8,209 bases of DNA from Bacteroidota bacterium (GTDB taxonomy: Bacteria > Bacteroidota > Bacteroidia > NORP154): NCBI GenBank assembly GCA_002401055.1, contig NVRZ01000128.1:1-8209 (forward strand), in the 5' to 3' direction. The notes below the pieces were generated by a model. The model made no database searches and was not told where the DNA came from. It worked only from the letters and a program-made list of their open reading frames with translations. Both the position numbers and the translations under genes were made by a program. Of this stretch, positions 1 to 6,310 are shown one piece after another; position 1 is the stretch's first letter; every line of letters begins with the position of its first letter.

Positions 1-1008
1 TACGACCAAGTCCTGAAATTGGATTCGTCTTCAGCCAAGGCCTATAACAATAGAGGCAATGTAAAGCTTGATATGAAACTATATAGCGCAGCAATTATTG
101 ATTATGATAACGCAATCCGAATAGTTAGCAATTACTCAAAGGCCTACAGCAATAGAGGTATTGCTAGGTATAACTTAAACGATTTCAGCAAGGCCTTAAT
201 GGATTTTAACAAAGCGATAGAATTAAATCCAGACAATGCTCAGGGTTATTACAACCGGGGAAACGGCTATTACAAATCGGGGAGTTTCGTCGAAGCCTTG
301 AATGACTTTAACAAAGCAATAGACAAGGATATTCGATTTTCAAAGGCCTATTACTCCCGAGGGAATGCGCTCTTCTATTCAGGGCAAAGTAACGAGGCAT
401 GCCAAAGCTGGAGTCTTGCCCTGGGTTTCGGCTATAAACCTGCAGCTCACTTACTAAAATCGCATTGTCGAAAAGGAGTGGATGATAATGTAATATCTCA
501 ACTGCAAAAGCAAGGTAAAGATGGTCACACGATCTTGGACGTGGAGCATGTAGTCAATGGCGAAGATACCACCTTATGGCTGGTCAGATATGATTCTGCG
601 GGCAGTGTTGTTGAAAAAGGAGAAATCAGGGATGGTAAATACGATGGAGCCGTTATCTGGTATTACTCTTCGGATAATGTTAAAATCAAAGGGTATTACA
701 GAGATACCGTGGCTTATGGGGAATGGACGGAATACTATGACGGAGGAGTTCTTCAAGCCGAATACTTGTATGAAGAAGGTAAAATGAGCGGAATCTATAA
801 ATACTACCATGAAAATGGAGAATTATGGACGGAAAGGAAATATAGAGCTGGGCTTCTGTGGGAAGTAATTTCAAATTACGACAACATTGGAATTAAATTA
901 GAAGGCGGCACACTTAAGAACGGAGTGGGAACAGTGTTGATTTATGATGAGTTGGGCGTCAAAATAGAGACGATTATCTACAAAAATGGTGTTCAGGTCA
1001 GCAAGTAA
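1..1008 (+). CDS. TPR and MORN-like (YwqK-type) repeat protein, 5' partial
   Basis: The frame is open from base 1, so the gene begins upstream; 335 residues are visible, ending in TAA. Seen: residues 12-147 form four consecutive 34-residue tetratricopeptide repeats (TPRs) with the usual pattern, for example A-K-A-Y-N-N-R-G opening and D-F-N-K-A-I-E-L-N-P closing a repeat. The first visible residues (YDQVLKLD) look like the tail of another TPR. From about residue 195 to the end there are tandem beta-hairpin repeats of the MORN_2/YwqK type, with recurring G-x-W/Y-x-x-Y-Y and N-G-E-L-x-x-E-x-x-Y elements. Known: TPRs are helical protein-binding scaffolds, and YwqK-like repeats are common in Bacteroidota proteins of uncertain role. 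Inferred: an adaptor or scaffold protein. Its location cannot be judged because the N-terminus is missing. A spacer of 182 bases with its own promoter separates it from the next gene, so a functional link is not shown. Confidence 0.85.
   Translation, partial: YDQVLKLDSSSAKAYNNRGNVKLDMKLYSAAIIDYDNAIRIVSNYSKAYSNRGIARYNLNDFSKALMDFNKAIELNPDNAQGYYNRGNGYYKSGSFVEALNDFNKAIDKDIRFSKAYYSRGNALFYSGQSNEACQSWSLALGFGYKPAAHLLKSHCRKGVDDNVISQLQKQGKDGHTILDVEHVVNGEDTTLWLVRYDSAGSVVEKGEIRDGKYDGAVIWYYSSDNVKIKGYYRDTVAYGEWTEYYDGGVLQAEYLYEEGKMSGIYKYYHENGELWTERKYRAGLLWEVISNYDNIGIKLEGGTLKNGVGTVLIYDELGVKIETIIYKNGVQVSK
34..441 (+). repeat. Four tandem 102-bp TPR-encoding units
   Basis: Four TPRs of exactly 34 codons follow one another without gaps. 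The periodicity survives at DNA level: the octamer aaggccta occurs at 37, 139 and 343, so at multiples of 102 bases, and a ttaacaaagc element recurs near 206 and 308. This suggests fairly recent unit duplication or continuing homogenisation. The third unit has drifted at the octamer. Confidence 0.8.
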
Positions 1009-1099
1009 GCTTATTTCGTCGAAAAACATGAAACCTTTCTTCTCTTGCATCGTAGAAACACCTACAATAGTTGGCGGTTTTAGTTTTAAAGCTCAATAT

Positions 1100-1129
1100 T
1101 TTGATAATAAACTTAAACTGCTATATTTG
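1100..1129 (+). promoter_or_regulatory. Bacteroidota-type promoter for the 1191 gene
   Basis: TTTG at 1100-1103 and TATATTTG at 1122-1129 match the phylum's -33 (TTTG/TTG) and -7 (TAnnTTTG) elements, with 18 bases between them. A transcript would start near 1135 and carry a leader of about 55 bases before the ATG at 1191. Both elements are perfect matches, which fits strong expression of the downstream gene. Confidence 0.65.
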
Positions 1130-1190
1130 TATTAGGGATTCAATTTATAAACGGGCCTGCCTAGAAGTAGGGAGCCATAAAACAAAAACT

Positions 1191-1841
1191 ATGAAGAAGT
1201 TAATTACAATGATTATTGCGGGAACATTTGGGGTATTGGTTTTTGCTCCTAGTGAGGTGGAAGCACAGCCTGTTTCTGACCGTGCAGTTATTCCGGTTGC
1301 TGTTACCTTAAACCAGGTATTGCGCCTTAATATAACCAATGGAGGCAACATTGAATTTGTGTTTAACCAAATTGACCAATACACAAATGGTATTAACTCT
1401 GGTGGTGGTGTAGCTGGTGCTTCGGCATTCTACAACACAGAATTTGATATTGCATCTTCCACAAGATGGGAGCTTGATATGGGTGCTGAGGATGCTAACT
1501 TTATTGGAGTTGATGATCCGGTAAACACCTTAAATTTAAATAATGTTGGATTCCAATTAGTTACTACTGGAGCCCATACTGTTGGTGCTGAATTGCTTGA
1601 TCCTGCCACTGCTTTTGCAGGTGTTATTGCACTTCCTGCATTTGCTGTAACTGTTATTGGTGGTAGTGCTGTTGCTGGTAATAGCAACGCTGGAGATGAG
1701 ACCGACAATGCATTCAGAATAGAGTGGAGAGCTGGTACTGCAGAAGGTACAATGAATGCTACTGCCCTTATTGATCAAGTTCCTAGTCCAGAACCTGATA
1801 GGTATGTAACCAACGTGTTACTGGATCTTGAGCAATTCTAA
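1191..1841 (+). CDS. Secreted beta-rich protein, candidate major surface or fibre subunit
   Basis: 216 residues. I chose the ATG at 1191 because it opens a standard signal peptide (MKKLITMIIAG..., cleavage predicted at VEA25|Q26) and follows an A-rich leader; in-frame codons back to 1071 overlap the promoter. The mature part is about 191 residues, has no cysteine, is acidic, and is rich in Ala, Val, Gly, Thr and Asn with alternating hydrophobic strands, suggesting a beta-sandwich. Residues 51-67 (GGNIEFVFNQIDQYTNG) and the D-Q-V-P...P-D-R-Y-V block at 195-206 recur in the protein encoded next door, so the two are paralogues. I do not recognise a named family, and no type IX secretion C-terminal domain is evident. 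Codon use is heavy in GCT, GTT, GGT and ACT, unlike the barrel gene. With the consensus promoter and strong terminator, this implies high expression. Inferred role: abundant surface or periplasmic structural protein. Function is unproven. Confidence 0.85.
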   Translation: MKKLITMIIAGTFGVLVFAPSEVEAQPVSDRAVIPVAVTLNQVLRLNITNGGNIEFVFNQIDQYTNGINSGGGVAGASAFYNTEFDIASSTRWELDMGAEDANFIGVDDPVNTLNLNNVGFQLVTTGAHTVGAELLDPATAFAGVIALPAFAVTVIGGSAVAGNSNAGDETDNAFRIEWRAGTAEGTMNATALIDQVPSPEPDRYVTNVLLDLEQF

Positions 1842-1862
1842 CATACAATTAGTTTAGTATTG

Positions 1863-1894
1863 AAAAAGCCAATCTGAAAAGGTTGGCTTTTTTT
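1863..1894 (+). terminator. Intrinsic terminator between the two paralogues
   Basis: AAAAAGCCAATCT at 1863-1875 pairs with AGGTTGGCTTTTT at 1880-1892 (13 pairs including one T-G wobble). The stem closes on a GAAA tetraloop (1876-1879) and runs into a seven-T tract (1888-1894). It begins 21 bases after the stop codon of the upstream gene. No consensus promoter is visible between it and the next start, so partial read-through may supply the downstream gene. Confidence 0.9.
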
Positions 1895-1932
1895 ATATAA
1901 TGCTAATTGTAGTACTTTTAAACTTCCCCGAT

Positions 1933-1938
1933 AAGGAG
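1933..1938 (+). promoter_or_regulatory. Shine-Dalgarno-like site AAGGAG for the 1948 start
   Basis: AAGGAG lies nine bases before the ATG at 1948. Shine-Dalgarno sites are infrequent in Bacteroidota, so its presence is notable. It favours the start at 1948 over the in-frame ATG at 1900, which sits directly after the terminator T-tract and would place a poor leader before the signal peptide. Confidence 0.5.
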
Positions 1939-1947
1939 ATTTATCAG

Positions 1948-2553
1948 ATGTGGATGTGTAAAACTTGGACATTTCTTATAGCCATTTGCTTGTTGCTCGC
2001 TTGTAACGGCGCCTTCGCCCAATTTAAGATCCTAGAGGATAATTCTGCGAGGATATCCGTGCTTTCGGGAGGGAATGTGCCTTTCATATTTAATTCTATT
2101 AATAAGTATGCTTCAGGGGTAACCTATACCAATTGGACACGTCTGGGCTTGACATATGTAGACAGCTGTCTGGCTTGTGGAATTGGTTTTGAATTATATG
2201 TTCGTGCCGCGGATGTAGACGGAGATGGAGCTATTACCAGCGATGATGGTGCCAACACAATTCCTTTTAATGTTATTGAAATGCAAGTCTCAAACGCTGT
2301 AGGGCTTCCTGCAGGTCCAACTGTTTATGCAGGCCCAACCCCATTGTCCAATGTAGATGCTCTTTTGTTAACAACTGCCGTGGATACTGCAGATGCAACA
2401 ACTCATCAGATTTTTGTTACCTATACGATCGGTACAAATCCTTGTCCTTGCCCCCCAGGGAATAATATTCTGGATCAGTCACTGTTGCCAGATCATTATC
2501 TGGAAGAGCTAATATTCACTTTGTGCAGAACAGGGGATGCAACGTGCCCTTAG
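1948..2553 (+). CDS. Secreted cysteine-rich paralogue with EF-hand-like loop, candidate minor subunit
   Basis: 201 residues from the ATG with a good ribosome site; an ATG two codons later is also possible. Residues 1-24 form a signal peptide cleaved at AFA24|Q25. A lipobox-like L-L-A-C19 is present but less convincing. Residues 41-57 (GGNVPFIFNSINKYASG) align without gaps to the preceding gene's product, 9 of 17 identical, and I-L-D-Q...P-D-H-Y at 174-184 matches its C-terminal block. Differences: six cysteines in the mature part (74, 77, 166, 168, 193, 200), enough for three disulfides, and a loop D89-V-D-G-D-G-A-I-T-S-D-D100 that fits the EF-hand or dockerin calcium-loop pattern. The paralogue has neither. 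Inferred: a less abundant, more rigid tip, adhesin or anchor version of the same fold, exported to the periplasm or surface. No family is recognised, so function is open. Confidence 0.82.
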   Translation: MWMCKTWTFLIAICLLLACNGAFAQFKILEDNSARISVLSGGNVPFIFNSINKYASGVTYTNWTRLGLTYVDSCLACGIGFELYVRAADVDGDGAITSDDGANTIPFNVIEMQVSNAVGLPAGPTVYAGPTPLSNVDALLLTTAVDTADATTHQIFVTYTIGTNPCPCPPGNNILDQSLLPDHYLEELIFTLCRTGDATCP

Positions 2554-2663
2554 TGCACGCGGAAGTTGGCCTCTTTTGGTGAGGATTGAAGGTTTTAAGA
2601 GTAGGTTTCGTGGTATTTATGTTAACTATAACTTATATATATAATACACGTATAAACTCCAGC

Positions 2664-2694
2664 TTTATTTAATCCGTTTAATGTCTTAAATTTG
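2664..2694 (+). promoter_or_regulatory. Probable promoter for the barrel gene
   Basis: TAAATTTG at 2687-2694 is a perfect TAnnTTTG -7 element. The upstream partner is weaker: TTTA at 2664-2667, 19 bases before it, in place of TTTG. Transcription would start at about 2700, so the leader before the GTG at 2733 would be only about 30 bases. The rest of the 179-base spacer (2554-2732) is AT-rich with a TATATATATA run near 2634 and holds nothing else I can name. Confidence 0.5.
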
Positions 2695-2700
2695 AGTAAG

Positions 2701-2736
2701 ATGCATATTCGGGTGCTAAACGATATAGGATTGTGA
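2701..2736 (+). other. 11-codon open frame overlapping the barrel gene start
   Basis: ATG at 2701 opens a frame encoding MHIRVLNDIGL and stops at TGA 2734-2736. It overlaps the GTG start at 2733 in the four-base form GTGA, an arrangement typical of translational coupling. The ATG falls where the promoter above would start transcription, so it could be leaderless. It may equally be chance. Confidence 0.2.
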
Positions 2737-5700
2737 AATTGAGATTTTCATCCAGAATACTGCTTTCCCCGTTCTTAATTAGGGCCCAGACAGCACTTAT
2801 TTTCGTGTTGATCTCAGTGATATCTTTGGCCCAAAGTCCTGATACTACAGGTATTACTGACTCTAATCCAGCACCACAGACACCAGTGGTAGTGGGTGTA
2901 ACGAACAACATTCAAATAAAATTTGTTAAGTACAAGACCTTTCAAAGTCCCGACTCCATTTATTTTAATGTTCTCAAGCTCACTAATAATACAACCGAAA
3001 GAATATCTGGGGTGGCCAAGGTTCGTGTGCCAGCGAATTGGAATTTGATAAGTGATGATTCGAAATCCATATCGATAAACCCGGGAGAGTCTGCTTATGT
3101 ACCGGTCAGGTTAGTGCTTGCAAGAACGGTTAAAGGAGGAGTAGCGTACGTGGTAAGCGCAACTTTTGACTATGATTTAGCAAAGCCGCTCTTGAGTACT
3201 ACTTGTTATATAACGACACCAAAAGTTAGTAAGTGGCGCTTCTTTGCTCCTAAACGAATTGTGTATTTGTCAAAGCGTGTACAGTTCGAAAAATTTGAGT
3301 TGGTTTTCGAAAATAATGGCAACTATGATGAGCTTATATTGCTCGACTTTGCAGTTGGCGAAGCTTTGGAAATGGCTGAAGCAGAAGATGGAGTGTTTGT
3401 AAGAAACTTTTTGTTGCCGGCCAACACAGATACATCCATATTTTTTGATGTTAGATATATTCCAAAGGAGAATGGTCATGAAATGCATAATTGGAGAGGA
3501 TCGGATATTCGTCTGACCGCATCCACAGCAGATAAAAAGGAGACCTATGGCTTGTGGTTCAAGTTTCTAAAGAGCAAGCACCGCAATATGATACGCGGGG
3601 TGACGCCATTGAATCTTTCTGTGACAGCAAGAAATCTGCTATCAATCAGATCACTTGGGCTGAACATAGGAGTGTGGGGAACAATTTTACTAAAAAAGAA
3701 GAGGGAGCTCAGCTATAATTTTAACAATTACAGCCTTCTTAGTTTCAATAATAAAACGGGTAAGCAATATGCAGATCAGCAATGGAGATACACCAGAATG
3801 ATGATCACATATAAAGACGAAAATTTGAGCGTGACCTTTGGAGATATTGTGATTGGCATTGAAAGCAGTGCATATGGTAGAGGGCTGAAAGGTTCGTATA
3901 CCTTCGGTAAAAATAAAATTAAGGCAGGAATTGTTAGAAACCTGTTCTACGCACTTAATGGATTTACTTTAGAGCATCAGATCAATATTGGTAAAACATT
4001 AAACCGATTGGAATATGGTATATCCTATATAAATGATGATTATAATAAAATAAATATTGCTGGGGGAGCAGTAGGTGTCAACTTTTCATTTCTACAAAAT
4101 CAGAATGTCAGACTTTTAGTAGGATATAGTAATGTCTATCATAATTACAACGATTCTACCTTCCGAATCAATGATACAGCCTTCGTAAAAACGGATGATC
4201 CTGGTGTAACGTTTAACGGAGTTGGCTTTATTCTGGACTATTCTGGAAGGATATTGAACAAACTCAGGTTTAACTTTATGAGTAGGTTTGGTTCTAAGCA
4301 CCATCAGAGTATATATAAGGGGCGCCAGGAAATGGCAGCAAATGTTTGGTATGACTTCAACCGGAAATATACTTTGCTGGTGAGGTATGGTAGATATTCC
4401 TATGATCCAGCAATTTATAGGTTTGGTTTATTACAGCCCAAAAGGTCTTTTACAAAAAACCTGTATATGGCAAGCCTTTACGCCAAGTTCAACAGGAAGA
4501 TTACTCTTCAGATAGGCCCAAATATTGAATTTCTATCCAGAGCGCGATATGACTACTATATGGATAGAATTGATACACTCAAAACCAGGTCTTATAGGTT
4601 GAATGTAAGACTTCATTACCGGCCCGAGTATACTACCTTGATTTCCCCTTATGTTACAATGGGTTTTTCGGAAATTACGCAGTACGCGGATTCTGCCTAT
4701 GGTAAACCGATTTTAAATACCTCCGCTAATTCGAAGCCATTCTACAATTTTCAAGCAGGGTTAAATTTCAGGAAGAAGCATTGGGGGGTTAATATTTATT
4801 ACTACTACGGCCCGTACAGTATTTCAAGTCAGTCTGCATACTTAAACGGCGGATTATTTCATAAATCCATTACCGTTCTACCCTATTTCGAAAAATACAT
4901 TAAAAAGAACATTCGTTTGGTATCCTATAACAGTTATACATATGACTCCAGTAGAAATACCCAAAGGATGAATTTTAATTTGCGAACTGAATTTTATTTA
5001 AAGAAAGAATGGATGTTCTTCATTAACAATAACCTGTCTCTTTATTCTCGTGTTTCTTCAGAATATGGAAAAGTGAGTAACCGTACATATTATCTGGACA
5101 TAGGTTTCAGAAAGGCTTTTGAGATTCAACAACCACGCGTGAAGTATTACGATTTGAAAATAGTATGTTATGAAGACCTGAACGGGAACCGTTCTTTCGA
5201 TGATAATGAAAAGGGTATTGATAATATTATTATCGAGATTGACAGGCACGCAGATACTTCCTCGACGCGATTGGGAAAGTTTGAATATCTCGAGATGATC
5301 ACGGATCAGTTCGGAGAAATTAATTATTACAAAATCCCTGAGGGTAGTTATAAATTGGATTTTACACCACTCTTTAAGTTGGGGAATCTTTATAATATCA
5401 ATGGCGATGAGCAAAATATTGTAATAGGATCTAAAACCACCTTATTTGTTCCTTTTGTTAAGGCCAATAGGATATCAGGCCACGTAGAAGTTGAAAGGGA
5501 TGAATATTCATCAGAGGGAACGATTAAATTAGCTGATCTTAGAATAACTGGAGCGGATACGGCTGGTAACACCTACTCCACATTAACTGATAATCGCGGT
5601 GAATTTATCTTATTTGTACCGCAATCAGGTCGTTATAAAATATCTGTTAAAACTGTATTCAGTAACAACTTCGTACTGGAGCAAAATGATTTTGTGGTGG

Positions 5701-6275
5701 ACTTCAATGGCTTTAAAGAGTTTGAAGTAGTGTTTAAATATCGTGAGAAGCGAAGGGGAATTAATATAAATGGGGGAAATGGATCCCCTCTAAACGGAAG
5801 TACATTTGAGGACAGAAAGATCAATGGAAGCAGTAGCGAACCAGCTAATGATCCAACACCGTCAACGAATCCTTCAGGAAATATTCCTGGCGATGGTTCA
5901 TTGCCAACAAATGATCCAACAGGAGGCCCACCGAACTCTTCTGGTAATATCAAGTTAGGCAGCCAACCGTCGTCATCTGATGCGGCAACCGCCAGACCGG
6001 ACTTTCCAAGTATTGAACTCATACCCGAAGTTTCTGCATCATCAATCTCATGGGATGCAACGGAATTTTATATAGTGCTTGGCGTGTATGATTCACAGGA
6101 TATAGCACAGCAACTATATGACAATCTGGACTCCAAGGACAATGCGATGATTGTGAGGACTCCGCAGAATGACTACGAAGTAATATACTGCTACAGAACT
6201 GAGCAAGAAGCGCAAATGGACCTGGACGGAAGAGCATCGGTTTTCCCAACTACCCGGATCTGGACAAAACGATAA
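2733..6275 (+). CDS. Large outer-membrane beta-barrel protein with Ig-like domains and C-terminal SPOR, possibly usher-like
   Basis: 1180 residues from a GTG start; a TTG two codons later, eight bases after AGGA, is an alternative. Signal peptide 1-33, cleaved SLA|Q34. Residues 58-162 look like an Ig-like domain of the NEW3 kind (L-T-N-N-T-T, I-N-P-G-E-S-A-Y-V-P-V), and 165-280 like a second. Residues 285-797 are amphipathic aromatic-rich strands with short turns, sized for roughly 24 strands, and include a G-D...Y-G-R-G-L-K-G element at 370-387. Residues 805-912 carry an SdrD_B/Cna_B-like opening (E-D-L-N-G-N, then D-N-E-K-G). Residues 912-1002 resemble a carboxypeptidase regulatory-like sandwich. 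An Asn/Gly/Ser/Pro linker (1008-1100) ends in a SPOR domain (1109-1180), a peptidoglycan-binding fold. Both ends therefore probably face the periplasm. Placement after two secreted paralogues suggests it exports or anchors them. The order Ig-barrel-sandwich recalls fimbrial ushers, but no plug domain is evident. The barrel call is firm; the usher idea is inference. Confidence 0.85.
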   Translation: MKLRFSSRILLSPFLIRAQTALIFVLISVISLAQSPDTTGITDSNPAPQTPVVVGVTNNIQIKFVKYKTFQSPDSIYFNVLKLTNNTTERISGVAKVRVPANWNLISDDSKSISINPGESAYVPVRLVLARTVKGGVAYVVSATFDYDLAKPLLSTTCYITTPKVSKWRFFAPKRIVYLSKRVQFEKFELVFENNGNYDELILLDFAVGEALEMAEAEDGVFVRNFLLPANTDTSIFFDVRYIPKENGHEMHNWRGSDIRLTASTADKKETYGLWFKFLKSKHRNMIRGVTPLNLSVTARNLLSIRSLGLNIGVWGTILLKKKRELSYNFNNYSLLSFNNKTGKQYADQQWRYTRMMITYKDENLSVTFGDIVIGIESSAYGRGLKGSYTFGKNKIKAGIVRNLFYALNGFTLEHQINIGKTLNRLEYGISYINDDYNKINIAGGAVGVNFSFLQNQNVRLLVGYSNVYHNYNDSTFRINDTAFVKTDDPGVTFNGVGFILDYSGRILNKLRFNFMSRFGSKHHQSIYKGRQEMAANVWYDFNRKYTLLVRYGRYSYDPAIYRFGLLQPKRSFTKNLYMASLYAKFNRKITLQIGPNIEFLSRARYDYYMDRIDTLKTRSYRLNVRLHYRPEYTTLISPYVTMGFSEITQYADSAYGKPILNTSANSKPFYNFQAGLNFRKKHWGVNIYYYYGPYSISSQSAYLNGGLFHKSITVLPYFEKYIKKNIRLVSYNSYTYDSSRNTQRMNFNLRTEFYLKKEWMFFINNNLSLYSRVSSEYGKVSNRTYYLDIGFRKAFEIQQPRVKYYDLKIVCYEDLNGNRSFDDNEKGIDNIIIEIDRHADTSSTRLGKFEYLEMITDQFGEINYYKIPEGSYKLDFTPLFKLGNLYNINGDEQNIVIGSKTTLFVPFVKANRISGHVEVERDEYSSEGTIKLADLRITGADTAGNTYSTLTDNRGEFILFVPQSGRYKISVKTVFSNNFVLEQNDFVVDFNGFKEFEVVFKYREKRRGININGGNGSPLNGSTFEDRKINGSSSEPANDPTPSTNPSGNIPGDGSLPTNDPTGGPPNSSGNIKLGSQPSSSDAATARPDFPSIELIPEVSASSISWDATEFYIVLGVYDSQDIAQQLYDNLDSKDNAMIVRTPQNDYEVIYCYRTEQEAQMDLDGRASVFPTTRIWTKR
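5847..5972 (+). repeat. Degenerate 21-codon repeat in the linker before SPOR
   Basis: Two consecutive 21-residue units each begin N-D-P-T and carry S-G-N-I in the middle (residues 1039-1059 and 1060-1080 of the barrel protein). The 12-base string aatgatccaaca occurs at 5847 and 5910, exactly 63 bases apart. The linker is flexible and hydrophilic and probably spans the periplasm towards the peptidoglycan. Confidence 0.5.
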
Positions 6276-6280
6276 TCAAG

Positions 6281-6305
6281 CATCGTTAAAATTCTTATTT
6301 CGATG
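6281..6305. terminator. Weak bidirectional terminator candidate between convergent genes
   Basis: CATCG (6281-6285) pairs with CGATG (6301-6305), and AAA can pair with TTT inside after a two-base bulge. The two genes converge with only 35 bases between stop codons, so a shared terminator is expected here. The stem is short and no clear T-tract follows on either strand. Confidence 0.3.
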
Positions 6306-6310
6306 AGCTC

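Noticed and set aside
1028..1135. 35-codon open frame starting MKPFFSCIVE in the spacer before the 1191 gene
   Set aside because: It runs through both promoter elements, has no ribosome site and no recognisable feature, so chance is likelier.
1071..1190. N-terminal extension of the 1191 gene to base 1071
   Set aside because: The extension would cover the promoter and place 40 residues before a perfectly normal signal peptide.
1900..1947. N-terminal extension of the 1948 gene to the ATG at 1900
   Set aside because: It starts directly after the terminator T-tract, and a Shine-Dalgarno site points to 1948, where a normal signal peptide begins.
1990..2006. Lipobox-like L-L-A-C in the signal peptide of the second paralogue
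   Set aside because: Leu at the -2 position is unusual, and a clean A-F-A|Q signal peptidase I site follows within six residues.
2543..2559. Small hairpin CGTGC / GCACG across the stop codon of the second paralogue
   Set aside because: The stem is only five pairs and no T-tract follows, so it is not supported as a terminator.
5633..6022. 129-residue minus-strand open frame opposite the barrel gene linker, with similar shorter antisense frames elsewhere
   Set aside because: They lie opposite well-supported genes, lack domain features and mirror the coding strand's composition.
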